64,000 nt of DNA, taken from assembly GCA_934254825.1 (NCBI GenBank), contig CAKQMB010000011.1:25669-89668 (forward strand). The letters run 5' to 3'. Within the stretch, counting starts at the first letter, position 1, and the number at the start of each line of letters is the position of its first letter. A model generated the notes under the pieces. It was not told the origin of the DNA. It did no database searches and saw only the letters and a list, made by a program, of their open reading frames with translations. The DNA is from an uncultured Clostridia bacterium. Its GTDB lineage: Bacteria; Bacillota; Clostridia; Christensenellales; Borkfalkiaceae. Positions 25,953 through 33,174 of the stretch are shown here, one piece after another. The translations under genes were made by a program, and so were the position numbers.

Positions 25953-26866
25953 GCTTTTTTCAAAAACTCCGCAACTGCATCGCGAGCGCCTTTAAGCTCC
26001 TCAGCGTTCGGATGCCCGAGCGACTCTTTCTGTTTTTCATAGCGTTCTTGCGAAAGATGTCCTTTCTGCCCCTCGGGAATACGCGTCCTTGCGAACGTTC
26101 GGCGAAGATCGATGCTTCCGCGGCAAAGATAATGCCCGAGCAAAACGTTATGCTCCGAAGCGAGCGCCACGACGTTTTCGCAAACCTTGGCGGCGTGCGC
26201 CGTGTCGACAGAAACCCCGAGCGAACCGATGACGATAAGCTTTTTCCCGTGCATTCTGGCGATAAGATCGATCGTGTCGTCGTCCGCCGTGCCGTGATTG
26301 CACCAATAGGAAAGCACGAAAGTGTCGAATTTATCGATAACTTCGTCCGTTATATATCTAATATTGTACGGTCCGACATGATCAGGCACCGCTTCCGCCG
26401 CCGCAACCGCGAGCTTGTAAGCGTTTCCCGTTATCGTGGAGAAAATAATCGGTACCGTACCCGCAAGATCGGGACGTATCTCTTTTTTGTGTATCAGCGA
26501 TTTGCCGAGATTTTCCGCTTCTTCCTCCGTGCGAGCCGCGGAAAGCATTACGCATTTTGCGGCTTTGCCTACGCGCATAAGGCTTTCGGCAAACTCGTCC
26601 GCCTCCTCGAAATTTCCGAATAACGCCGTTTTCTTGCCTTCGAGCTTTGAAAGACAGCGCGAAAATATCGCGAGAAAATCCGATTTTTCGAAACCGTCTG
26701 CCAACCCGAACGCCGCGGCGTCATATCCCGCGAGAACCGACGGATCGACCGTCGCGTCGAATACGTCCGCCACCGCGCCGCCCTCGTTCGCTCCTGCGAT
26801 AATTTTATCCGTCAACGCCCAAAGCGCCGATTTGTCCGGCGCGCAAATAACAGCAAGTCTGCTCAT
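25949..26866 (-). CDS. Flavodoxin-like protein, likely electron donor for heme degradation
   Basis: The protein has 305 residues. The start at 26866 has AGGAG 8 bases upstream; an in-frame start at 26905 lacks one. The C-terminal domain (about 140-290) is flavodoxin-like: the phosphate-binding loop FSTITGNAYKLA, then FVLSYWCNHGTADDDTIDL and KLIVIGSLGVS. The N-terminal half looks like a second, degenerate flavodoxin unit. It resembles BilS and HmuF-type proteins found beside heme or bilin-processing enzymes. As the first gene of the operon whose last gene is a ChuW/HmuW-like radical SAM enzyme, it probably supplies electrons to it. Confidence 0.75.
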   Translation of the reverse strand: MSRLAVICAPDKSALWALTDKIIAGANEGGAVADVFDATVDPSVLAGYDAAAFGLADGFEKSDFLAIFSRCLSKLEGKKTALFGNFEEADEFAESLMRVGKAAKCVMLSAARTEEEAENLGKSLIHKKEIRPDLAGTVPIIFSTITGNAYKLAVAAAEAVPDHVGPYNIRYITDEVIDKFDTFVLSYWCNHGTADDDTIDLIARMHGKKLIVIGSLGVSVDTAHAAKVCENVVALASEHNVLLGHYLCRGSIDLRRTFARTRIPEGQKGHLSQERYEKQKESLGHPNAEELKGARDAVAEFLKKA

Positions 26867-26897
26867 TTTTCTGCTCCTGTCCTTAATTGATTTTATA

Positions 26898-26913
26898 GTT
26901 AGCAAAAGCTAAC
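26898..26913. promoter_or_regulatory. Heme-operon operator, downstream copy
   Basis: GTTAGCAAAAGCTAAC, a perfect 6+6 inverted repeat with four central bases (TAG/CTA extend it). It has the same half-sites as the site at 27008. It lies in the leader about 30 bases before the first start codon. Confidence 0.65.
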
Positions 26914-27007
26914 TATGTGTCCGAAAATATTCCGACCGTAGCCGTTCGAAGTCCCGACAGAACCCGATCGACCGACTTGTCGGATTTTTTCTGATTTAAT
27001 GTTTTTA

Positions 27008-27023
27008 GTTAGCCTTAGCTAAC
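27008..27023. promoter_or_regulatory. Heme-operon operator at the transcription start
   Basis: GTTAGCCTTAGCTAAC lies about 12 bases past the -10 box and so covers the transcription start. The half-site TTAGC/GCTAA resembles DtxR/IdeR iron boxes but the spacing differs. Metal-dependent repression is a reasonable inference, not shown. Confidence 0.65.
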
Positions 27024-27034
27024 CAACCGGCGAC

Positions 27035-27063
27035 AGTATATCATACGACATACGCTTTGTCAA
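27035..27063 (-). promoter_or_regulatory. Promoter of the heme/iron operon
   Basis: On the minus strand TTGACA (27058-27063) and TATACT (27035-27040), 17 bases apart. Confidence 0.8.
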
Positions 27064-27301
27064 GCATTTTTTCGCCTTTTTTCTGCAAATTGTATTTTTG
27101 TGTTTTTTGTGAATATCGCCCGAAAAAATAAGGCAAAACGGTCTCGAAGTTTGCCTTCGGAACCCGTCCTGCCTTACCGCATAATGCCAACCAAAATTAA
27201 AACAAAGCAACTCTTTACCCGAAGGCGTTACTTTTTACACCGTTTTCTGCATTGCCCGAGTCTTGCGCCGTTATCGCTTTGTTCCTTATGCTTCCTCGCG
27301 C
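27064..27301. other. Intergenic stretch without recognised features
   Basis: Lies between the heme-operon promoter and the end of the GNAT gene. I see no gene with a ribosome binding site, no clear terminator and no repeat. Confidence 0.5.
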
Positions 27302-27928
27302 TTAAAATAACTGTCCGGGCAGTTTCAGCTTTTCTTTCTTCGGGAAAGAAGCCTCAAATCTTTCAAAAGCTTCCGGATCCTTCTCGCAGACAAAATAGCC
27401 GTCGGGGTCCTTATAAGTACCGGAAATGCCGTCAAGAAAACCGGGGATCAGCTCTTTTATGAGAAAATAATCCCCTTCCGGGTCATCCGCATAGCGAACG
27501 CCTTTTGTCTTTGCAGGAACAAACCCGGACTTTCCGTAAAACAGAATATTGCCCGTGATCGCAAGCGCGCCCGCACCCATTTCTTTGGCTTTTTCCATAG
27601 AAAAGTCAAGCAAACGTTTCCCGTAGCCCTGCCGCTTATATTTCGGCGCAATGCCGATAGGTCCGAACGTCATAATCGGCACTTTTCTTCCGTCGTCGCA
27701 GTCGATTTCCGAACGCACATAGATAACCTGCCCGATAAGTTCGCCGTTCAACTCCATAACGAAATCGAGTTCAGGCACAAACGCGGGGTCGTCACGGTAG
27801 CAATGCAATACATAATGCTCCATACAACCTGGACGATAGACGTTCCAGAACGCCTCGCGGGTTAAGTTTTCGACTTTTCCGTATTCTTCTTTTGTTTCGT
27901 TTCTGATAATAATATTATTTTCCGACAT
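27302..27928 (-). CDS. GNAT-family N-acetyltransferase
   Basis: The protein has 208 residues. The acetyl-CoA loop is GIAPKYKRQGYGKRLLDF (R/Q-x-x-G-x-G/A). Before it lies MTFGPIGIAP and after it ALAITGNILFYGKSGFVPA, the pattern of the COG3153-type predicted acetyltransferases. The N-terminus carries the REAFWNVYRPGCMEHYV block common in that group. It is translated 12 bases after a TetR gene with AAGGAG and is probably controlled by it. The acetyl acceptor is unknown. Confidence 0.85.
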   Translation of the reverse strand: MSENNIIIRNETKEEYGKVENLTREAFWNVYRPGCMEHYVLHCYRDDPAFVPELDFVMELNGELIGQVIYVRSEIDCDDGRKVPIMTFGPIGIAPKYKRQGYGKRLLDFSMEKAKEMGAGALAITGNILFYGKSGFVPAKTKGVRYADDPEGDYFLIKELIPGFLDGISGTYKDPDGYFVCEKDPEAFERFEASFPKKEKLKLPGQLF

Positions 27929-27940
27929 AGTAATTCTCCT

Positions 27941-28561
27941 TTATATTTTTATATCTTTTTGCGGCTTAATGTTTAAAATAAATCGGTCGATATGTTTTTC
28001 GAGCAATTCAAAAACCGCCTGCTTGTCTTTCGCTCCGTCGTATACGCCGTAAAGCAGATACATCGGTCCGTAAAAATCAAGAGCCGACTGCATCGCGTCT
28101 TCGTCCGAATCGGTGATTTTCCGAAAGATCGCCGCCATATACTCCAAAGGACCTGCGGCAAGATAATTTTGATACAGCTTCGCCATTTCCTCGTCGCGAT
28201 ACTGCTCGACCGTCAGCATTTTCCGAAATTGCGCGGGAAATTCTTCCTCTGTCCAATGACGGAACTGCGCCATGCTGTACGCGCGGATTTTTTCGATCGG
28301 CGTTTTCACATAGGCTTCCGAAAAACCGTCGGGGGCGGTCTCGGGCATTTCATATTCTTCGGCGTTCTCGTAATCCATCTCGCTCATACGCTCTATAATG
28401 CGTTCAAGTATCTCGCGCTTGCTCTTATAATGCTTATACAAAGCAGGCTTCGTAATTCCGAGTTGCATTGCAATATCGCTCATTGAAGTACCGGGATACC
28501 CGTTTTGCGAAAACAATTTCAACGCAACTTCCGATATTTTCGTTTTCGTTCCTTCGACCAT
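27941..28561 (-). CDS. TetR-family repressor
   Basis: The protein has 206 residues. The ATG at 28561 is preferred over 28567 because AAGGGAG is 7 bases before it but abuts the first. N-terminal HTH: ALKLFSQNGYPGTSMSDIA, then GITKPALYKHYKSKREIL. The C-terminal ligand domain is variable. Two palindromic sites flank its -10 box, so it almost certainly represses itself and the downstream acetyltransferase. The inducer is unknown. Confidence 0.92.
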   Translation of the reverse strand: MVEGTKTKISEVALKLFSQNGYPGTSMSDIAMQLGITKPALYKHYKSKREILERIIERMSEMDYENAEEYEMPETAPDGFSEAYVKTPIEKIRAYSMAQFRHWTEEEFPAQFRKMLTVEQYRDEEMAKLYQNYLAAGPLEYMAAIFRKITDSDEDAMQSALDFYGPMYLLYGVYDGAKDKQAVFELLEKHIDRFILNIKPQKDIKI

Positions 28562-28581
28562 AAACATTCTCCCTTTTGCGT

Positions 28582-28631
28582 GGTTACCGCTCGATAACCT
28601 ATATTATAGTTACCAATCGGTAACTTGTCAA
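28582..28631 (-). promoter_or_regulatory. TetR promoter with two operators
   Basis: TTGACA (28626-28631), 17 bases, TATAAT (28603-28608) on the minus strand. AGTTACCAATCGGTAACT (28608-28625) fills the spacer and GGTTACCGCTCGATAACC (28582-28599) lies just downstream. Both share GTTACC or GGTAAC half-sites. Confidence 0.8.
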
Positions 28632-28671
28632 GCGTTTTGAAATAAATTTTTAATTTTTTTCCGACGCGTTC

Positions 28672-28688
28672 ATGCCAGACAAGAATAA
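28672..28688 (+). repeat. Short repeat ATGCCAGACAAGAATAA, copy 1
   Basis: A 17-base match to the outer end of the MITE-like unit at 31264-31368. It lies directly before the terminator at 28688. Confidence 0.6.
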
Positions 28689-28722
28689 AAAAGCACAAGA
28701 CCCGATAAATCTCGTGCTTTTA
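28688..28722 (-). terminator. Terminator downstream of the C39-like peptidase gene
   Basis: AAAGCAC and GTGCTTT arms with A-runs and T-runs on both sides. A related hairpin (AAAAAGCACAAGATA) lies at 34864, and both are followed by TTTTTCGTAC and ACAAAG. Confidence 0.6.
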
Positions 28723-28855
28723 TATTGTTTTTTCGTACTACAAAGCCAACGGTGCAACGTAATCCCGTTTTTCAGTCGGTTTTACGAAAGCAATGCCCGA
28801 ATACAATGTCGGACGATAATCCGTATTTGCATAATATAAGCCTTTCAGCCGTTTT

Positions 28856-29452
28856 TTAAATGTCGGTCAAGAATATATAAATATTGTCCGGAAGAAGCAT
28901 ACCTGTTTTCCATACGGCTTCGAAATCTTTCGTTGTCAGCGCGCGGTTGTAACGCTCGTCCGCCGCGTCGGCGTTTTTCGCAAGAGAGTCCGCAAGATAA
29001 ATGTTCTGCTCGTCATAACCGACAACGACGGCGTAGTGCGTGTCTCCCGGAATTCGGATAAAAACGATTATCGGATTTCCTTCCGACAAACGCCGCTTTA
29101 ACGTGTCAACGTTCCCGCGGCAGGCTTCCGCCCGATACCCGTGCTTCTCAAAAACGTCCGTAATGCTTCTGACGGAAACAAAGCCGAAAGGTCGTTTGAA
29201 TTCCGAAAACAGTTTTTCGCCGTCCGCTTCCTCCCCGAAATGCCGTAAAAGATAAGCGGTCGCATAAGCCGCGCATTTTCCGTCTGTCTGATAATCGATA
29301 CGGTTTTCCGCATTTACGCAGAAAAACTCCGACGGATAATCGAAAGCTTCTGTCTCGTCCTTTGGCGGGCTTATGTACGCAAGATAACTTATACCCGCAA
29401 CAACGCACACTGCGATCGCAATAATCGCGATCGTCAGACATATTTTTCGCAT
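28856..29452 (-). CDS. Membrane-anchored C39-like cysteine peptidase
   Basis: The protein has 198 residues. One N-terminal membrane segment (about 5-28) is followed by a papain-like C39 domain. The catalytic triad is visible: C60 in DGKCAAYATAYLL, H139 in GDTHYAVVVGY and D155 in YLADS. Related domains cleave double-glycine leaders or act as peptidoglycan or protein hydrolases; here there is no transporter domain and no leader peptide gene nearby. GGGAGG precedes the start. It is the most distal of a set of small minus-strand genes and may be transcribed alone. Confidence 0.75.
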   Translation of the reverse strand: MRKICLTIAIIAIAVCVVAGISYLAYISPPKDETEAFDYPSEFFCVNAENRIDYQTDGKCAAYATAYLLRHFGEEADGEKLFSEFKRPFGFVSVRSITDVFEKHGYRAEACRGNVDTLKRRLSEGNPIIVFIRIPGDTHYAVVVGYDEQNIYLADSLAKNADAADERYNRALTTKDFEAVWKTGMLLPDNIYIFLTDI

Positions 29453-29590
29453 CTGTATTCCTCCCGAACTTTATGTTGCCGTAGCAATAATATTTCAAAC
29501 ATCAGGCAATTTTTCCGCCCGTTTGCCGCTCGACTTTCCTTGCCTTTTTAATAACGTTGTCAATAAGCGCGGAAATATCGGCGTTTTGGC

Positions 29591-29636
29591 GGGTTCAAAC
29601 GCAATCACTTGTGGCTAGCCGAGCGAGATTTGAACC
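29591..29636. repeat. 46-base repeat with inverted ends, copy 2
   Basis: Opposite orientation to the copy at 12097 and identical at 43 of 46 positions. The ends GGTTCAAA and TTTGAACC are inverted repeats. Confidence 0.75.
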
Positions 29637-29670
29637 ACATTAAGTTTTAACGGCGCAAAACGATCTTTAA

Positions 29671-29979
29671 TCAGACGTATTTCTTTATAAACTCATCGAA
29701 AGTCGGCAGATTATCGGCTTTCCGATAGCTGCTGCAATCCGTCGTTCTGTTCACCAATCGCGTATTATAAAGCTCACGCCGAAGCGTTGCGGGGTCATGA
29801 AACAAAGTCCATTCGTCAAGTAACGAGTTGATCTCCGATTCCGTATATTGCCGCTCGGCTTCAATTTTTTCCGACAGATACCAGAGCGCGATCAATTTCT
29901 TTTTATGCTTGGACGGAAAAGAAATCAACCGCCCCTCTTCGTTCAGAAACGGAGCCAAATCCGATAAAAAAGATTCCAT
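29671..29979 (-). CDS. DUF2087 domain protein
   Basis: The protein has 102 residues. It has the DUF2087 pattern: EEGRLISFPSKHKKKLIAL, YTESEINSLLDEWTLFHD and ATLRRELYNTRLVNR. The domain has a winged-helix-like layout and is often fused to or found beside ArsR-type regulators, so nucleic-acid binding is likely. The function is not established. GGGAG precedes the start. It lies 16 bases after the truncated protease gene. Confidence 0.85.
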   Translation of the reverse strand: MESFLSDLAPFLNEEGRLISFPSKHKKKLIALWYLSEKIEAERQYTESEINSLLDEWTLFHDPATLRRELYNTRLVNRTTDCSSYRKADNLPTFDEFIKKYV

Positions 29980-29995
29980 ACAGTTCTCCCGTAAA

Positions 29996-30238
29996 TCAAA
30001 AATTATTATTTGTGCGTTCCCGCCGATTTCGGGGAAGCGTTTTCGTAAGTATTAAGGTATGCCGGACAAGAATAAAAACCAGCAGAATTACGGTTTGTAT
30101 AACGCAAAAAACCGCGCTTATCGAATACTCCGGTCCTACAATTTTATTGAGCGGATTTGCAACGGATTGCAAAACACAATAAACCACAATCCACACTATT
30201 GCAAATGCCAACTCGCTTTTTTCGTATAATTTTTTCAT
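29996..30238 (-). pseudogene. CPBP-type membrane protease, truncated N-terminal fragment
   Basis: An 80-residue frame starting at 30238 with AGGAG. MKKLYEKSELAFAIVWIVVY, then SVANPLNKIVG and two membrane segments, matches the N-terminus of clostridial CPBP (CAAX-like) intramembrane proteases, which run to about 200 residues or more and carry EExxxR and HxxxN/H motifs. Those motifs are absent. Similarity ends where the short repeat at 30059-30075 begins (read in frame as FILVRH). The repeat's insertion or recombination probably cut the gene. A native small membrane protein is the alternative. Confidence 0.6.
30059..30075 (+). repeat. Short repeat, copy 2 (ATGCCGGACAAGAATAA)
   Basis: One mismatch to copy 1. 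It lies inside the truncated CPBP-type gene, at the point where the family similarity stops. Confidence 0.6.
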
Positions 30239-30258
30239 TTTATCTGCTCCTGAATTTT

Positions 30259-30687
30259 TTATATCTCGCCTTTGATATATTCTTTGCCCCAAAAATTCGG
30301 CATCGATTCTTTGAGAGTAACGGTTTTTCTGCTTTCATAATCGACCATAATCTCCATGTTTTCGTTCTCCTCGTTCAACTGATACAGAAATTCGCGGCAT
30401 GCGCCGCAAGGCATTCCGCTCCCGCCGCCGAAAGGCGCTTTATCCCGAAAGGCGATCAAACGTTTTATTTTTGTCCGACCGCTGCTTGCGTACATATTCA
30501 AAGTGGCGACCCGCTCCGCGCAAAGATTCATAACTCCGCCGCATGCCTCTATGCAAAACCCCGTATAAATTGATCCGTCCTCGCTTTCCAAGGCGCATAC
30601 CACATGATGCGCCAGAACGAAAGGGCTTACATTTTGGGGCGAATACTCTTTTTCGGCACTGCGATAAAGCTTTTCCCAAATATCCAT
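30259..30687 (-). CDS. Cytidine/blasticidin-type deaminase
   Basis: The protein has 142 residues. Zinc and catalytic motifs are C56-A-E58 (NLCAERVA) and P93-C-x-x-C97 (MPCGACREFL), as in tetrameric cytidine deaminases, where the first ligand is Cys. The substrate strand CGGVMNLCAE precedes. The usual role is hydrolysis of cytidine or deoxycytidine to uridine in pyrimidine salvage. The lack of other salvage genes nearby leaves nucleoside-antibiotic deamination possible. AGGGAGG precedes the start. It lies 15 bases after the isochorismatase-like gene. Confidence 0.85.
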   Translation of the reverse strand: MDIWEKLYRSAEKEYSPQNVSPFVLAHHVVCALESEDGSIYTGFCIEACGGVMNLCAERVATLNMYASSGRTKIKRLIAFRDKAPFGGGSGMPCGACREFLYQLNEENENMEIMVDYESRKTVTLKESMPNFWGKEYIKGEI

Positions 30688-30702
30688 ATCGTCCTCCCTA
30701 AT

Positions 30703-31197
30703 TCACTTTTTGACAGCTTCGCCGAAAGTCATGACAAAGCAACCCTTGTTTTCGTAATATGCAAACATTTCGGGCAGCTTCTTTTTGTCGTAACTCGTAA
30801 CGCAATCCGACAGCACACGGACGGTATACCCGCTTTTTGCCATATTAAAGCAGGTTGATTTAATGCAAGCCGCGGCGTCCGCACCGACGATATAAAATTC
30901 GTCAATGCCGCGTTCGTTGATAAAAGCCGCAAACTCCTCGCTCGTCAACGCGTTGCTTTTTGTCTTTGTGAAAATATAATCGGACACGACGTTCAGCTCG
31001 GGAACAAACTCCGCGCCGCGGGTACCTGCTCTGAACGTTCTCGTTCCCTCGGACAGGTTGTTATGCCGAATATAAATCACATACATTCCGCAACCGACTG
31101 CCCAATCGATCGCTTGATCGACATGCCCGATGATATCTTTGTAATTTTTCGTGATATCGTTTTGAAGGTCGAGCACGACCAGCGCACTGTTTTTCAT
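30703..31197 (-). CDS. Isochorismatase-like cysteine hydrolase
   Basis: The protein has 164 residues. The family triad is visible: D10 in VVLDLQND, K80 (or K78) in FTKTKSNALTS, and C111 in GADAAACIKSTCF, with a cis-peptide region before the cysteine. Members hydrolyse nicotinamide, ureidoacrylate, isochorismate and similar amides; the substrate is not evident. AAGGAG precedes the start. The MITE-like unit lies just upstream and separates this gene from the hydrolase gene before it. Confidence 0.88.
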   Translation of the reverse strand: MKNSALVVLDLQNDITKNYKDIIGHVDQAIDWAVGCGMYVIYIRHNNLSEGTRTFRAGTRGAEFVPELNVVSDYIFTKTKSNALTSEEFAAFINERGIDEFYIVGADAAACIKSTCFNMAKSGYTVRVLSDCVTSYDKKKLPEMFAYYENKGCFVMTFGEAVKK

Positions 31198-31248
31198 TTC
31201 GTGTTTTCTCCTTGTCTGATATAAAATTACGCGGTATGGTCGTCGGTT

Positions 31249-31280
31249 TTATTCTTGACCTGTATGCTAGACAAGAATAA
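31249..31280. repeat. Hairpin made of back-to-back repeat halves
   Basis: TTATTCTTG at 31249-31257 and CAAGAATAA at 31272-31280 form a 9-base-pair inverted repeat. The right half is the left end of the MITE-like unit. Confidence 0.5.
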
Positions 31281-31368
31281 TACGAACCTTGCCAAAACGC
31301 CGCAATTTCCGTGTTTTTTGTCAAATTCTCGCTGTCAGACCACGGTTCATATTATTCTTGTCTGGCAT
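31264..31368. mobile_element. MITE-like element with 25-base terminal inverted repeats
   Basis: The left end (31264-31288) starts ATGCTAGACAAGAATAATA and the right end (31344-31368) is its complement with 2 mismatches over 25 bases. The total length is 105 bases with no room for a gene. It covers the last 16 codons of the alpha/beta hydrolase gene. The outer 17 bases also occur alone at 28672, 30059 and 33122. Confidence 0.65.
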
Positions 31369-32229
31369 CGATTCGATAAACGCGTCGACCCGACGGATCG
31401 TATCCTCGTTGACGGTACGACTGCCCTTTTTCCGTACCACCGTCATGTGTCCGTTGCTCCCTTCTTCCCCGATCAAAGCGAACTTAACGGGAGACCCCGC
31501 CAATTCGTTACGATACGCAAACAAGGCGCAACCGTCCGGGGTAACTTCGGCGTCTTCGCTGCCTTGCAGAACAAGAGTAGGCACATTTGCGCGCGAAAGC
31601 CCCGCCACGGCGGTCGGATTACGGTTTTTTCCGAACAAAACACGCTGTATCGACAATATCAGAGCGCATAAAAGCTTTCCGCCTTTTTGATTTCTTCCCG
31701 TCGCTTCCGCGATAACAGCCTCGTCCGAAGAGAAAAACGGAGCATAGGCGACGAGTCCGTCCACATGCTTATCCGTGAATTGCCCCACCGCGCAAACGGC
31801 GTATGCGCCCATGCTGTGCCCCATTAAAATAACGGGGAGAGAGTCGTCGACGATAAAATCAAGCGCGTTTTTCAAATCGGTCACCGCTTGCGGGAAGCCG
31901 TAAAAATGTCCGGAACTGCCCGGATATCCGCTGTATTCAAAAGCGAACAACTTATAGCCTTGCTCGGCAAAATGATGAATTTCGGGGGAATAATATTCAA
32001 CGCCGACGCCCATTCCATGCGCGAAAACGATAAGCCCGCGTGTTCCCGACTCGTTCCAAAGATAACCTGCAAGACTGTTTCTTCCGCTGCGAAAAGTCAC
32101 TTTACGCCCGTCGGCAGGCGGCTTTATTTTTTTGTACGGCTTGAACATTGCGGCATTGACAAAAAAAGCGACAACAAAAAAGCATACGATCAAAATCAAA
32201 AACAAAAACAACAAAATAAGAAATATCAT
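31321..32229 (-). CDS. Membrane-anchored alpha/beta hydrolase
   Basis: The protein has 302 residues. One hydrophobic N-terminal segment (about 2-27) anchors the protein. The hydrolase core has the oxyanion region VFAHGMGVG, the nucleophile elbow GHSMGAY with the catalytic Ser, an Asp in VLQGSEDAEVTP and a His in SNGHMTVV. The substrate is unknown; esterase or peptidase activity is possible. The last 16 residues (from MPDKNNMN on) are encoded inside the MITE-like unit, so the natural C-terminus has probably been replaced. GAGAGG precedes the start. Confidence 0.85.
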   Translation of the reverse strand: MIFLILLFLFLILIVCFFVVAFFVNAAMFKPYKKIKPPADGRKVTFRSGRNSLAGYLWNESGTRGLIVFAHGMGVGVEYYSPEIHHFAEQGYKLFAFEYSGYPGSSGHFYGFPQAVTDLKNALDFIVDDSLPVILMGHSMGAYAVCAVGQFTDKHVDGLVAYAPFFSSDEAVIAEATGRNQKGGKLLCALILSIQRVLFGKNRNPTAVAGLSRANVPTLVLQGSEDAEVTPDGCALFAYRNELAGSPVKFALIGEEGSNGHMTVVRKKGSRTVNEDTIRRVDAFIESMPDKNNMNRGLTARI

Positions 32230-32349
32230 TGCGACCTCTCGTCTTCCGACAGCCGCGCGCGGCGGATGACATTTTGTATTACGATAAAAATATTATCGGG
32301 AAGTAATCCCCTCGTTTTTCGCACGGCTTTGCTCCTCGGATTTCATTTT

Positions 32350-33105
32350 TCATTGCGCCCGGTCGGAAATTCCCGCCAAAGCCAAAAACTTTTTGTCCGA
32401 CTGAATACTCTGCGTTACAAACTTTCCGTTTTTAAACAAAGCGTACGTCGTGACGGGCGCAGGTACGCTTTGCGCGCTCTCCCTGTCGGCGATATGAATG
32501 ATTTTCAGCGGAATATTGTGTTCCTTTGCCGCTTTCTGCACCCTCGGCACCCAATAATAAGCGAACGGACACTGATCGGTATAATAAAGAACGAAGCCCT
32601 CCCCGTCCGCTTTCGGGTGCTTTGCGCACTCTTTAAATTTCGGCGGTTCGGCATTTTGCGCAAGCGGCAGATACATTAAGTTAATTCCGCAATCGGATAT
32701 ATCCGCGATCTTAAAGCCTTTGTGAGAAAGAAACTTCGGATCGGCGAGAAATTCCCGCTTCCGCCCCTCGGCGCACAAAATGCAAACGCCGTTTCTCCCC
32801 TGCGCCGCGGCGGCGCGGACGCACTCGGAAAGCAGATCGTTCGCATATCCGTGACCTTTCATATCCCCCGCAATCCATAAGCAGTTTATATAAAGATAGC
32901 CGTCCGCATCTATCGGCACCCAGGCATTTTCCGCGGGAATATATTCGATAAAGCACTTTCCGCGCTCCTCGCTGCGATAGAAAACAAGCCCTTCGTCGAA
33001 CCTGTTTTTCATCCATTCCTTTTTGATAGCGCCCTGTTTAACCGACATTTCGCAACAAATATGCTCTTTGTCTATGTTTTCTTTGTTAATATAAATGTAA
33101 TTCAC
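32350..33105 (-). CDS. GNAT acetyltransferase with YoaP-like C-terminal domain
   Basis: The protein has 251 residues. The GTG at 33105 is taken as start because AGAGGG lies just before it; an upstream ATG at 33150 would read through the short repeat. The N-terminal half is a GNAT fold (LWIAGDMKGHGYANDLL with the acetyl-CoA loop). The C-terminal half (about 165-251) resembles the YoaP domain: YYTDQCPFAYYWVPRVQKAA with a thioredoxin-like arrangement. The substrate is unknown. It lies 69 bases after a TetR gene and is probably in its operon. Confidence 0.8.
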   Translation of the reverse strand: MNYIYINKENIDKEHICCEMSVKQGAIKKEWMKNRFDEGLVFYRSEERGKCFIEYIPAENAWVPIDADGYLYINCLWIAGDMKGHGYANDLLSECVRAAAAQGRNGVCILCAEGRKREFLADPKFLSHKGFKIADISDCGINLMYLPLAQNAEPPKFKECAKHPKADGEGFVLYYTDQCPFAYYWVPRVQKAAKEHNIPLKIIHIADRESAQSVPAPVTTYALFKNGKFVTQSIQSDKKFLALAGISDRAQ

Positions 33106-33121
33106 GGTTTCCCTCTTTATT

Positions 33122-33138
33122 TTATTCTTGGCTGGCAT
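33122..33138 (-). repeat. Short repeat, copy 4 (ATGCCAGCCAAGAATAA)
   Basis: One mismatch to copy 1, in the minus orientation, between the TetR and GNAT-YoaP genes. A weaker match lies at 33822-33838 on the plus strand. Confidence 0.55.
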
Positions 33139-33174
33139 AGGCGACTGCAATTCCGACCCGCTCGATTTTGCCGC

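Noticed and set aside
28672..33138. Integron-like cassette array, suggested by small genes separated by a repeat
   Set aside because: The repeat occurs in both orientations, lies inside genes, lacks attC-type paired core sites, and no tyrosine integron integrase is present.
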